A stretch of 14,956 bases of DNA from JBLNBQ01 sp050260095 (GCA_050260095.1 JBLNBQ010000188.1:1-14956), one strand, 5' to 3'. Shown: positions 7,904 to 14,932, counted from the first letter of the stretch. The notes: generated from the sequence alone by a model not told the origin. Translations and numbers: made by a program.

Positions 7904-8578
7904 ATGCCCAGCGAAGAAGCGCAGCTACGCCAGCAGATCGTCGACACAGGGAAGTACCTGGTCGAGCGAGGCCTGGTCGTAGGCACCGCCGGAAACATCT
8001 CCGCCCGCTTGGGCGAACACCGGTTCGTCGTCACCCCCAGCGGGATGGATTACCATCGCTTCGGTCCCGACGACCTCTGCGTGGTCGACTGGCTCACCGG
8101 GGAGATCGTGGGGTCCCGGCGGCCCTCGATCGAGACCGGTCTGCACGCCGCCGTCTACCGCAACCGGCCCGACGTATGGGCGGTCGTTCACACCCACTCC
8201 CTCTTCGCCACCGCGGTGGCGGCCAGCCGGCGGGAACTTCCGTGCATCCTCGACGCGATGGCCCTGCAGTTCGGCGGGGGCGTGCCGGTGGCGAAATACG
8301 GGATCCCCGGCAGTCGGCAGTTGGCCGACCAGGCCGTGTGGGCGCTGGGCAAGCGGGGCGCGGTCCTTCTGGCGAACCACGGCGTGGTCGCGGTCGGGCG
8401 AGACTTGAAGGACGCTCTCTCCGGCGCCGAGCTGGTCGAACGCGCCGCCCAGATCATGGTCTACGCGTCGAGCGTCGGCAAAGCCGTCCCGCTCGACCCG
8501 GAGGAGGTCGGCCGGGTGCGCGTGGCCTTCCAGACCTCCTACGGGCAGAATCCCGGCCAGGAGCGGCCCGGGGAATGA
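7904..8578 (+). CDS. Class II aldolase (FucA/AraD-like)
   Basis: This 224-residue enzyme belongs to the zinc-dependent class II aldolase/epimerase family that includes L-fuculose-1-phosphate aldolase and L-ribulose-5-phosphate 4-epimerase. The phosphate loop GTAGNIS (27-33) and TPSGMDY (44-50) are present. So are the catalytic Glu77 and the zinc-binding His96, His98 and His159, in PSIETGLH, VVHTHS and ANHGVV. Their spacing matches E. coli FucA residue for residue (Glu73, His92, His94, His155, each shifted by four). A metal-dependent aldol reaction on a sugar phosphate in the cytoplasm is therefore likely; the actual sugar is unknown. A longer open frame begins at 7826, but AAGGAG at 7887-7892 and the family's usual N-terminus favour the ATG at 7904. 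Its stop overlaps the next gene's start (ATGA). Confidence 0.93.
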   Translation: MPSEEAQLRQQIVDTGKYLVERGLVVGTAGNISARLGEHRFVVTPSGMDYHRFGPDDLCVVDWLTGEIVGSRRPSIETGLHAAVYRNRPDVWAVVHTHSLFATAVAASRRELPCILDAMALQFGGGVPVAKYGIPGSRQLADQAVWALGKRGAVLLANHGVVAVGRDLKDALSGAELVERAAQIMVYASSVGKAVPLDPEEVGRVRVAFQTSYGQNPGQERPGE

Positions 8579-8982
8579 CCGGCCCCCGGAGCCTCCGCTT
8601 CATGGTCGGCGAGGGCCGGACGGCCCTTGCCGTGGCGGTCGAAGACACCGGTCAAGGTTTCGTGGTGACGGTCTGTGGCGGCGACCGGCCGCACGTCGGC
8701 ACCGTCGTCCTGGCCCAGCCCCGTCCGAGCCTGGCCGACCCGGCCCGGCTGAGCGCCACTTCGACCTGTGTGCCGCTCCTCGGTCACCAGGAAGAGGCGC
8801 TGGTCCGTCCGGTGGCGGAGTTCCTGGCCCGCGCGTTCGGCGTTCCCGCGGCGGTGGTGGGCGGCGTACATCTGGAAGGTGCCCGCCCGGAAGACCTCTC
8901 GGCCGTGACCGGCCTGGTGCCGCGGCTCTGCGAGGAGCTGGCCCGCCGCATTCACGAGATCCACAGGGAGGAGCAAGCATAA
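8575..8982 (+). CDS. Small protein resembling the LpdD-like prenylated-flavin chaperone family
   Basis: This 135-residue protein starts at an ATG that overlaps the aldolase stop by four bases, so the pair should be translated together. The main blocks are VTVCGGDRPHVGTVVLAQPR, then LLGHQEEALVRPVAEFLARA, then AAVVGGVHLEGARPEDLSAV. From memory, a GGD-x-PH-x-G turn, an H-(K/Q)-(E/D)-(D/E) stretch before a long helix, and a G-(I/V)-H strand are what the LpdD-like family shows. That family is named for the small D component of gallate/protocatechuate-type decarboxylases that helps mature the prenylated FMN cofactor. The match is by motif memory and is moderate. No UbiD-type decarboxylase or UbiX-type prenyltransferase is in the window. 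An alternative is a small partner or modulator of the aldolase. No signal peptide or membrane helix is present. Confidence 0.8.
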   Translation: MTGPRSLRFMVGEGRTALAVAVEDTGQGFVVTVCGGDRPHVGTVVLAQPRPSLADPARLSATSTCVPLLGHQEEALVRPVAEFLARAFGVPAAVVGGVHLEGARPEDLSAVTGLVPRLCEELARRIHEIHREEQA

Positions 8983-9016
8983 CACACACGGAGGAGAAGG
9001 AGACGGAGGTGTCCCC

Positions 9017-9829
9017 ATGAGAGTTCCCTCAGGTTTCCTTGCTGCAATGTTCGCCCTGCTCATCGCCGGTTCGGCGGCGCTTCCGGCCGCAGCCGGCACG
9101 TCCGTCGGCGTCACGGTGACGACCAACGACCCCCAGGCCATGGCCGGCGTCCTGATGCTCGGCGCCATGGCGGCCTTCTTCGGCGCACAGCAGGGCAGCA
9201 CCGCACCGGCTCCGGCCCCTGTCCCAGCCCCCGCCCCGCAAACCGGGGTGTCCGTCACGATCCAAAACGGCCCGGCGCCCGTTCCCCAGCGTGATCCGTG
9301 GGCAGATCTTCCCGCCTGGTACGTGGCGAGCTTCGCGAACGTTCCGGTGGAGCGGGTCATCGAGCTTCGCCGCACGGGCCACCACTGGACCGAAATAGTC
9401 GAACGCTACCGGCTACCCGAGGAGTTCCGGGGCCGCACGGTAATCATCACAGAGAACCGCGCCGGCAAGCACAAGGTGAAGGTCGTGAAGAGCCGTCCGG
9501 TCCTGGTCGCGTACACCGATGACGAGTTCGAGCGCTACGTCTCCACCAGGTTCATCGAGGACTACTACGGCGTTCCCCGGGCGACGGTGGTGGTCTGGCT
9601 CAATCGCGGCCTCTCGCTGCGCGACGTCTACCTGGCGGTCAATCTGGCCGCGCGGGTTCACGTGCGGCCCGACGTCATCGTCCGCTACCGGCTCGCCGGT
9701 GAGCCGTGGGAGGTCATCTCCCGCCGCCACAAGGTACCCTTCTCCGAGCTTGGACGGCCCGTCAACATGGGACGCCGGGTCAAATGGGGCAACCGCGGGC
9801 AGCACGGCGACGACGGGGACAACGACTAG
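9017..9829 (+). CDS. Exported protein with Ala/Pro linker and three copies of a helical motif
   Basis: I do not recognise this 270-residue family. It opens with a signal peptide (basic start, hydrophobic core about residues 8-22, AAAG cleavage region near 24-27). A short hydrophobic segment at about 42-56 could be a second membrane helix. Then comes an Ala/Pro linker (about 62-75, APAPAPVPAPAPQ). The rest holds three copies of one motif: VIELRRTGHHWTEIVERYRLP (114-134), a weaker copy VVVWLNRGLSLRDVYLAVNL (191-210), and VIVRYRLAGEPWEVISRRHKVP (220-241). Copies one and three share GxxWxx(I/V)xxR(Y/H)(R/K)(L/V)P with identical spacing. The tail is Gly/Asp-rich. A GGAGGT at 9005-9010, six bases before the ATG, sets the start. 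It follows the LpdD-like gene by 34 bases and precedes the aldolase at 9868 by 38, so it is probably in the same operon. Confidence 0.85.
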   Translation: MRVPSGFLAAMFALLIAGSAALPAAAGTSVGVTVTTNDPQAMAGVLMLGAMAAFFGAQQGSTAPAPAPVPAPAPQTGVSVTIQNGPAPVPQRDPWADLPAWYVASFANVPVERVIELRRTGHHWTEIVERYRLPEEFRGRTVIITENRAGKHKVKVVKSRPVLVAYTDDEFERYVSTRFIEDYYGVPRATVVVWLNRGLSLRDVYLAVNLAARVHVRPDVIVRYRLAGEPWEVISRRHKVPFSELGRPVNMGRRVKWGNRGQHGDDGDND

Positions 9830-9867
9830 GAAGAGCACGACAAGTCGTCTGCCAGGAAGGAGACGCG

Positions 9868-10596
9868 ATGAGTCTCTATCTTGACTCAGCTGTCTTGGCG
9901 GAAGTCGCCGAAGCGAGTGAGCTGGGGTTGGGGGCCGGAGTGACCACGAACCCCACGCTGGTCCGCCGGGCCGAGGCTGCCAACCGGGCGCAAGGCGCGA
10001 CGAGCCGGGCCGAGGTCTTTGCCCGCCTGCTCTTGGCGACCCGGGCCATGGGCGGGCTCGTCTTCGCCCAGGTGAGAACGGGCACCGTCGCCGAGATGCG
10101 CCGGGAGGCCAGGGAGCTGCGCGCGCTCGACGTCGCGTTTGGCGAACTCACCCCGGCGGACCAGCGCCGGCTGGCGATCAAGATTCCCTGCACGGTGGAG
10201 GGGCTGAAGCTCACCCGCCAACTTGCCGGGGAAAAGGTCCCGACCCTGGTGACCGCCGTCTACACCCCGGCCCAGGCCTACCTGGCGGCCGAGGCGGGCG
10301 CCACCATGATCGCCCCTTACGTGAACCGGTGGGAACAGGCCAACGGGCGGCCCGGCGCGGAGTTCCTGGGCGAACTCAAGGCGGCCCTCACGGCGGCTGG
10401 AGGCCGGACGCAGATCCTGGCGGCCAGCCTCAAGTCGGTCGAGGCGACGACCGCGGCGCTGCTCGCCGGGGCGGACCACGTGACCGTCCCGCTGGAGGTG
10501 CTGCGGGCTTTCCCGGAGCACCCCCTGACCGCCCAGGCGCTGGCCCGGTTCGACGAGGACTACGACGCCTACCCGGAGCCGCCCGGCCGCGGTTGA
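9868..10596 (+). CDS. fsa: Fructose-6-phosphate aldolase-type enzyme (transaldolase family)
   Basis: This 242-residue protein belongs to the small transaldolase/FSA family of Schiff-base aldolases. MSLYLD (Asp6) and GVTTNPT (Asn28) sit at the same positions as in E. coli FSA. AIKIPCT carries the Schiff-base Lys105. The residues that separate true aldolases from transaldolases look aldolase-like: Gln68 in FAQV (Glu in transaldolases), Thr129 in TAVY, and Tyr151 in IAPYVNR (Phe in transaldolases). This favours cleavage of fructose 6-phosphate, or a similar ketose phosphate, to dihydroxyacetone and glyceraldehyde 3-phosphate. About 11 extra residues lie between Gln68 and Lys105 compared with FSA. 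The ATG at 9868 has AAGGAG at 9857-9862, five bases upstream; the longer open frame that begins at 9706 overlaps the previous gene and is not needed. The symbol is assigned by family, not by assay. Confidence 0.9.
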   Translation: MSLYLDSAVLAEVAEASELGLGAGVTTNPTLVRRAEAANRAQGATSRAEVFARLLLATRAMGGLVFAQVRTGTVAEMRREARELRALDVAFGELTPADQRRLAIKIPCTVEGLKLTRQLAGEKVPTLVTAVYTPAQAYLAAEAGATMIAPYVNRWEQANGRPGAEFLGELKAALTAAGGRTQILAASLKSVEATTAALLAGADHVTVPLEVLRAFPEHPLTAQALARFDEDYDAYPEPPGRG

Positions 10597-10624
10597 GTGG
10601 CGCAACAATCGTCCACCCTAGGAA

Positions 10625-10634
10625 AGGATATCCT
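10625..10634. promoter_or_regulatory. 10-base perfect palindrome upstream of the nucleotidase gene
   Basis: AGGATATCCT is an exact palindrome 15 bases before the ribosome binding site of the nucleotidase gene. It could be an operator half-site pair, but it is short and no convincing promoter was found with it. Confidence 0.2.
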
Positions 10635-10663
10635 GGAGTTCACAATGTAAGGAGGCTGACGAC

Positions 10664-12208
10664 GTGAAACGGCTCAACCTGAGGCTCCTGACCGTGATCC
10701 TCTCCCTGGTCCTGGCGCTCTCCTGCTCCGCCTTGGCCGCGTCCAAGGTCATCACCGTGATCAACACCTCAGACTTCCACGGCAACCTTCTGGTCGGCCA
10801 GAAGGACAAGTCCAACCCGCCGCGCCCGTGGGGCGGCGAGGCCATCGTGGCGGCGTACATCGCCCAGTACAAGGCGAAGAACCCCGAAGGCACCCTCGTG
10901 CTCGATGAAGGCGACGTGATGCAGGGTCCGGCGGTTTCGACCGCCCTGCGCGGCAAGTCGACCATCGAGGCCTACAACGCGGCCGGCTACGATGCGGCGG
11001 CCATCGGCAACCACGAGTTCGACTGGGGCATCGACACCATGAAGGCCCGGTTCGCCGACGCCAAATTCCCCTTCCTGTCGGCCAACATCTTTCTCAAGGC
11101 CACCGGAGAGCGTCCGGAGTGGGCCAAGCCCTACGCCATCTTCGAGCGCAGCGGCGTCAAGATCGGCGTGATCGGCCTGACCACCGTGCAGACCCCGGTC
11201 GTGGCGCTCCCGACCATCGTGGCCCCCTTTGAGTTCCGCGACCCAGCCACCGTCGCCAACGCCCTCATCCCTGAGGTGCGGGCCAAGGGCGCCCAGGTGG
11301 TCATCCTCCTCGCCCACCTCGGCGGCGAAGTCGACAGCGCTGGCGTAGCGAGCGGCGAGATCGTCGACCTGGCGCAGGAGGTCGAGGGCGCCGACCTCAT
11401 CCTCGGCGGCCACACCCACACCACCCTGGTGGCGAGGATCAACGGCGTGCCGGTCGTGGTCCCGTACTACCAGGGCCGTAGCTTCGGCGTGACCAACCTC
11501 ACCTTCGACACCGACGCCGGCAAGGTCACCGCGGTGGAGACCTCCGTCGAGAACGCCTACGGCGACACCATTGCCCCCGACCCGGCGGTCGCCGCCGTGA
11601 TCGAGAAGTTCAACAAGGATCTCGCCCCGGTCATGGCGGAAGTCCTGGCCCAGGCGCCGAAAGACATGATCCGCGACTATGAGGCGGAGAACCCCCTCGG
11701 CAACCTGGTCGCCGACGTGATGCGCAAGATCGGCGGCACCGACTTCGCCTTCACCAACGCGGGCGGCCTGCGCACCGACGTCCCCGCCGGCCCGATCACC
11801 CTGGGTAAGGTCTGGGAGATCATTCCCTTCGACAACACCGTGGTTACCATGGAACTGACCGGCGCCCAGGTCATCGAGGTGCTGTCCAACGCCAGCAAGG
11901 GCCTGACGCCGTCCTCCGGCCTCAAGTTCACCTGGCGTCCCATCCCGGGCAACAAGGACAAGCGGGAGATCGTCTCCGTGACGCTGCCCGACGGGCGGCC
12001 GCTCGACCCGAACGCCCGGTACACCGTCAGCACCAACGACTTCATGGCGACCGGCGGCGACAACTACGCCGTCTTGAAGGCCGGCGCGAAGGTCTACAAC
12101 ACCAACATCCTGATCCGCGATGCCCTGATCGACTACCTCAAGGCCGAGGGCGCCGCCGGGCGGCCGATCGCGCCGCAGGTCGAAGGCCGGGCGGTGAAGG
12201 TGCAATAA
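10664..12208 (+). CDS. Secreted 5'-nucleotidase / 2',3'-cyclic phosphodiesterase family protein
   Basis: This 514-residue protein has a clear Sec signal peptide (MKRLNLRLL, hydrophobic core, cut after ALA near residue 26). Then follow the calcineurin-type metallophosphatase motifs in order: NTSDFHGN with Asp37 and His39, DEGDVMQG with Asp84, IGNHEFDWG with Asn116 and His117, LLAHLGGE with His218, and LGGHTHTT with His250 and His252. The second half is the 5'-nucleotidase C-terminal domain, with FTNAGGLRTD and IIPFDNTVV. The enzyme should hydrolyse nucleotides or cyclic nucleotides outside the membrane for phosphate and nucleoside recovery. Substrate choice within the UshA/CpdB/YfkN group is not resolvable. 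The start is GTG at 10664, eight bases after AAGGAGG (10649-10655). A strong hairpin follows the stop, so it is probably its own unit. Confidence 0.95.
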   Translation: MKRLNLRLLTVILSLVLALSCSALAASKVITVINTSDFHGNLLVGQKDKSNPPRPWGGEAIVAAYIAQYKAKNPEGTLVLDEGDVMQGPAVSTALRGKSTIEAYNAAGYDAAAIGNHEFDWGIDTMKARFADAKFPFLSANIFLKATGERPEWAKPYAIFERSGVKIGVIGLTTVQTPVVALPTIVAPFEFRDPATVANALIPEVRAKGAQVVILLAHLGGEVDSAGVASGEIVDLAQEVEGADLILGGHTHTTLVARINGVPVVVPYYQGRSFGVTNLTFDTDAGKVTAVETSVENAYGDTIAPDPAVAAVIEKFNKDLAPVMAEVLAQAPKDMIRDYEAENPLGNLVADVMRKIGGTDFAFTNAGGLRTDVPAGPITLGKVWEIIPFDNTVVTMELTGAQVIEVLSNASKGLTPSSGLKFTWRPIPGNKDKREIVSVTLPDGRPLDPNARYTVSTNDFMATGGDNYAVLKAGAKVYNTNILIRDALIDYLKAEGAAGRPIAPQVEGRAVKVQ

Positions 12209-12242
12209 GCAGCTGAGGCAGTTCCGCAAAGAAGCAGAAGAA

Positions 12243-12270
12243 CAGGGGGCGGTCGCTTGACCGCCCCCTG
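12243..12270 (+). terminator. GC-rich hairpin terminator after the nucleotidase gene
   Basis: A 12-base perfect stem, CAGGGGGCGGTC (12243-12254) and GACCGCCCCCTG (12259-12270), closes a four-base GCTT loop 35 bases after the stop. It is followed by CGTTCTCG rather than a run of T, so it may end transcription or only stabilise the 3' end. A few more A-T pairs (GAA with TTC) could extend the foot with a CG bulge. Confidence 0.6.
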
Positions 12271-12387
12271 CGTTCTCGCCTCCAGGTTGTGCGCCGGGGA
12301 GGGACGCCCCCCGCCCTGCCATTCACACCGGCCTGCCAAAACGCGCCAGAAGCGGCAGCCCTGTCCCTCGTCTCCACCAATCGAGGG

Positions 12388-12416
12388 TTGAGCTTTGCCA
12401 TCCATGCAGGTAGAAT
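12388..12416 (+). promoter_or_regulatory. Sigma-A-type promoter for the CAP-domain gene
   Basis: TTGAGC (12388-12393, 4 of 6) is separated by exactly 17 bases from TAGAAT (12411-12416, 5 of 6). The predicted RNA start is near 12423, giving a leader of about 43 bases that contains the AAGGAGG. It lies after the terminator of the previous gene, which makes a separate transcription unit likely. The -10 TAGAAT is identical to the one before the minus-strand oxidoreductase gene. Confidence 0.6.
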
Positions 12417-12450
12417 GGTTGGGCGTGGTCGATGGACCCGCAAATTTGCT

Positions 12451-12457
12451 AAGGAGG
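12451..12457 (+). promoter_or_regulatory. Strong ribosome binding site that decides a GTG start
   Basis: AAGGAGG is a perfect match to the 16S anti-Shine-Dalgarno region and sits eight bases before the GTG at 12466. The same frame is open back to 12289, but that upstream part lies across the promoter and has no ribosome binding site. Starting at GTG also puts the signal peptide at the N-terminus. Confidence 0.8.
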
Positions 12458-12465
12458 CGAATCAA

Positions 12466-13176
12466 GTGAACGGGATGAAGAAAATGGCCCCGCAGACCGG
12501 CAAGCGGCGCGCGGGCGTCATGGCAGTTCTCCTGATGCTGGTCGCCCTCTTTGCTCTGGCTCCGGTGGCTCAGGCCGCCAGCACTACGTACCAGACCAGC
12601 TACGGGTGGTTCCCGTACGTGCAGCGGTCTTGGGGCTACTGGCTGAACTGGACCCCGGCTCCGAAGCCGGCTCCGAAGCCGGCTCCGACGCCGACTCCAG
12701 CACCGACCCCGGCACCGACCCCGGCTCCCACGCCGGCGCCGGCCCCGGCTCCGGCTCCCACGCCGGCTCCGGGCACGACCAGCGGCTACCAGCCGACGGC
12801 CGATGAGGTCAAGGCGGTCCAGCTGCTGAACGCCGACCGGGCGAAGAATGGTCTCCCGGCCCTGCAGCTCAACGCTGACGTGGCCCGGGTGGCGCACGAG
12901 AAGGCGCGCGACATGGCGGTCAACGGATACTTTGACCACAACTCGCCGACCTACGGTTCGCCGTTCGACATGATGCGCAGCTTCGGGATCAGCTTCCGGG
13001 CCGCCGGCGAGAACATCGCCAAGGCAAGCTCGGTTGACCAGTCCGAGCAGCTCTTCATGAACTCGTCCGGCCACCGGGCGAACATCCTGAGCGCGACCTA
13101 CACCCAGGTGGGTGTGGGGGTGTACAAGGGAGCCGACGGCTACACCTACGTCTCCCAGATGTTCATCACCCCGTAA
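12466..13176 (+). CDS. Secreted CAP/SCP-domain protein (YkwD-like) on a Pro-Ala stalk
   Basis: From the GTG start the product is 236 residues. A signal peptide (Arg/Lys-rich start, core VMAVLLMLVALFALAPV, cut near AQA about residue 34) is followed by a short aromatic segment with several Tyr and Trp. Next comes a Pro-Ala/Thr/Lys stalk (about residues 63-101) and a C-terminal CAP domain of about 125 residues. The CAP site is complete: FDHNSP with His158, AGENIA with Glu182, and SSGHRANIL with His203. YkwD-type CAP proteins are common in Gram-positive spore formers and are exported; their biochemical role is poorly defined. The stalk may span the wall. No SLH, LysM or sortase motif is visible to anchor it. 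A full Rho-independent terminator follows, so the gene looks monocistronic. Confidence 0.93.
   Translation: MNGMKKMAPQTGKRRAGVMAVLLMLVALFALAPVAQAASTTYQTSYGWFPYVQRSWGYWLNWTPAPKPAPKPAPTPTPAPTPAPTPAPTPAPAPAPAPTPAPGTTSGYQPTADEVKAVQLLNADRAKNGLPALQLNADVARVAHEKARDMAVNGYFDHNSPTYGSPFDMMRSFGISFRAAGENIAKASSVDQSEQLFMNSSGHRANILSATYTQVGVGVYKGADGYTYVSQMFITP
12655..12768 (+). repeat. In-frame 6-base tandem repeat coding a Pro-Ala/Thr/Lys stalk
   Basis: About 19 six-base units of the form CCGNCN (mainly CCGGCT, CCGAAG, CCGACG, CCGACC, CCCACG) encode alternating Pro and Ala, Thr or Lys. The first three 12-base units (CCGGCTCCGAAG) are almost identical, so repeat slippage could change the stalk length in frame. 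A shorter Ala/Pro linker also occurs in the exported protein gene at about 9200-9240. Confidence 0.85.
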
Positions 13177-13230
13177 GGCGGGCTGAACAGAGCCACAAGC
13201 GAATGACCAGTAGGAGAACTGCCAAGGGAG

Positions 13231-13258
13231 AGACCCCGTCTGCGGACGGGGTCTTTTT
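13231..13258 (+). terminator. Rho-independent terminator after the CAP-domain gene
   Basis: AGACCCCGTC (13231-13240) and GACGGGGTCT (13245-13254) form a perfect 10-base stem with a TGCG loop, followed directly by TTTTCTT. This is a textbook intrinsic terminator, 54 bases after the CAP-domain stop. It separates that gene from the dipeptidase downstream. Confidence 0.93.
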
Positions 13259-13274
13259 CTTGTCGCTGGAGGAA

Positions 13275-13289
13275 GGTGGCGGGGCCACC
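13275..13289. promoter_or_regulatory. Short inverted repeat before the C69 dipeptidase gene
   Basis: GGTGGC and GCCACC form a 6-base inverted repeat around GGG, between the upstream terminator and the dipeptidase gene. It is not followed by T residues, so it is more likely an operator or chance structure than a terminator. I saw no good promoter hexamers in this gap. Confidence 0.25.
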
Positions 13290-13351
13290 CAGAGGGAAAA
13301 ACCAATTATCGCCATACAGAGGGGCGAAGCAGAACTAGGGAGGGAGACGCA

Positions 13352-14932
13352 GTGGGAGTGAGGAGATCTTCGTTGGTTGGCCTTCTGTGTCTGGTGCTGG
13401 TGGCCGTCATGTCCGTCGCGGCGGTGGCCTGCACCTCGGTGGTCGTCGGCAAACTGGCCTCGGTCGACGGCTCCGTCATGTCCAGTCACACCTGTGACGG
13501 CGGCTACGACTTTCGCCTGACCGTCGTCCCGCGCAAGACGCACAAGCCGGGTGAGATGCGCCCCGTCTACCAGGGCGGCGGCGAGAGCCAGGAGATCGCG
13601 GCCCCGCTCAAGAAGATGGGCGAGATTCCCGAAGTGGCCGAGACCTACTCCTACATCAACACCGCCTACCCCTTTATGAACGAATTCCAGGTCATGATGG
13701 GCGAGACCACCATCGGCGGCCGCAATGAACTCTACAACGCCGACGGCTGGTTCCAGATCTGGGAGCTGCAGCGCGTCGCCCTCGAACGGGCCAAGACAGC
13801 CCGCGAGGCGATCAAGATCATGGGCGAACTCGCGGAAACCTACGGCTACGGCGACTACGGCGAATGCCTGACCGTCATCGACCCGAACGAGGCGTGGGTC
13901 TTCGAGATCCTGGGCGGCGGCCCGCTGCAGAAGGGCGCCGTCTGGGCCGCCCAGCGCGTGCCCGACGACGAGGTGTCGGTCAGCGCGAACCGCAGCCGCA
14001 TCGGCGCGATCAACTTGAACGACCCGGACCACTTCATGGCCTCCAAGAACGTCTATGAACTCGGGCAGCAGATGGGCTTCTGGGACGGGAAGTCCCCCTT
14101 CTTCTTCAACAAGGTGTACGGCCCGAAGCCGTCCTACTACAACGCCCGCCGCGAGTGGCGCGTGTTCAGCCTGCTCGCTCCTTCGCAGAAGTTCGATCCC
14201 TGGTACGGCGAGTACCCGTTCTCGATCAAGCCCGACAAGAAGGTCGCCCCGCAGGACATCATGGCGATCAACCGCGACCACTACGAAGGCACCGAGTTCG
14301 ACCTGACCAAGGGCATCGCCGCGGGTCCGTTCGGCGACCCGAACCGCTTCCCGACCCCGAAGACCAACGGCGAGTGGGAGCGGGCCATCTCCATCTTCCG
14401 GTGCGCCTACAGCACGGTGCTGCAGGCCCGGTCCTGGCTGCCCAACGAGATCGGCGGCGTGGCCTGGTTCGCCGAGGACGCAGCCCACACCTCCACCTAC
14501 ATCCCGCTCTACGCCGGCATCACCGCGGTGCCCGCGTCCTTCACGGTCGGCTGCCGCGCCACCTACGACCGGAACGCCGCTTGGTGGGCCTACAACTTCG
14601 TCGAGAACTGGGCGAACCTCAAGTGGTCTTACATGATCAAGGACATCCAGGCCGTGCAGAAGCAGTTCGAGTCGGAGGCCTTTGCGATGCAGCCGGTGGT
14701 CGAGAAGGCCGCCAAGGAGCTGTACGACAAAGACCCGGCCCTCGCGAAGAAGTTCCTCACCAACTACTCCTGCGACGTGGCCAACCGCACCACCGCCGCC
14801 TACTGGGCGCTGGGCGACCGGCTGATGGCGAAGTACAGCGACGGGTACGTCGACGGCAAGACCGTGGGCTACCCCGACGAGTGGCTCAGGGCCGTCGGCT
14901 TCGGCCCGCTCACCTGGAAGGGCGCTCAGTGA
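13352..14932 (+). CDS. Exported C69-family dipeptidase (PepD-like, N-terminal nucleophile Cys)
   Basis: This 526-residue protein has a signal-like N-terminus (about residues 4-26) ending at Ala-Cys27. The sequence ACTSVVVGKLASVDGSVM matches the start of mature C69 peptidases, where the first Cys is the catalytic nucleophile exposed by processing. Other family blocks are MNEFQVMMGETTIGGRNEL (about residue 110) and EAWVFEILGGGP (about 180). The enzymes cleave dipeptides with broad specificity. Here the signal peptide would place the enzyme outside the cell, unlike the cytoplasmic Lactobacillus PepD. Signal cleavage itself may expose Cys27; a lipoprotein signal is less likely because position -3 is Ala. 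The GTG at 13352 lies seven bases after AGGGAGGG; another GTG two codons later is possible. The C-terminus is complete within the window. Confidence 0.92.
   Translation: MGVRRSSLVGLLCLVLVAVMSVAAVACTSVVVGKLASVDGSVMSSHTCDGGYDFRLTVVPRKTHKPGEMRPVYQGGGESQEIAAPLKKMGEIPEVAETYSYINTAYPFMNEFQVMMGETTIGGRNELYNADGWFQIWELQRVALERAKTAREAIKIMGELAETYGYGDYGECLTVIDPNEAWVFEILGGGPLQKGAVWAAQRVPDDEVSVSANRSRIGAINLNDPDHFMASKNVYELGQQMGFWDGKSPFFFNKVYGPKPSYYNARREWRVFSLLAPSQKFDPWYGEYPFSIKPDKKVAPQDIMAINRDHYEGTEFDLTKGIAAGPFGDPNRFPTPKTNGEWERAISIFRCAYSTVLQARSWLPNEIGGVAWFAEDAAHTSTYIPLYAGITAVPASFTVGCRATYDRNAAWWAYNFVENWANLKWSYMIKDIQAVQKQFESEAFAMQPVVEKAAKELYDKDPALAKKFLTNYSCDVANRTTAAYWALGDRLMAKYSDGYVDGKTVGYPDEWLRAVGFGPLTWKGAQ

Larger units (their letters stand above)
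13177..13351 (+). other. Intergenic gap between CAP and dipeptidase genes
   Basis: This 175-base gap holds the intrinsic terminator at 13231, the short inverted repeat at 13275, a slightly AT-richer patch near 13297-13320 that may contain a promoter, and the ribosome binding site before the GTG. No small gene was recognised in it. Confidence 0.6.

Noticed and set aside
6249..7982. Plus-strand open frame of 577 codons opposite the FAD oxidoreductase
   Set aside because: The composition is rich in Gly, Arg, Gln and His with no motif or ribosome binding site. The opposite strand codes a clear flavoprotein.
4594..8034. Minus-strand open frame of 1146 codons spanning the flippase and oxidoreductase genes
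   Set aside because: The translation is Pro/Arg/Gly-rich with no domain motifs, and two genes with complete family signatures occupy another frame of the same strand. It is a stop-free shadow caused by high GC content.
9837..9848. ACGAC-AA-GTCGT inverted repeat before the FSA-type gene
   Set aside because: The five-base arms with a two-base loop are too short to form a stable hairpin, and such a structure is expected by chance in this composition.
10769..12322. Minus-strand open frame of 517 codons opposite the nucleotidase gene
   Set aside because: It is an antisense shadow, rich in Val, Gly, Asp and His. The plus strand carries every metallophosphatase motif.
12289..12465. N-terminal extension of the CAP-domain protein
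   Set aside because: It would bury the signal peptide and lies across the promoter. GTG at 12466 behind AAGGAGG explains the gene.
13166..14488. Minus-strand open frame of 440 codons opposite the C69 dipeptidase
   Set aside because: It is a shadow of the dipeptidase. It would also run through the terminator and has no family match.
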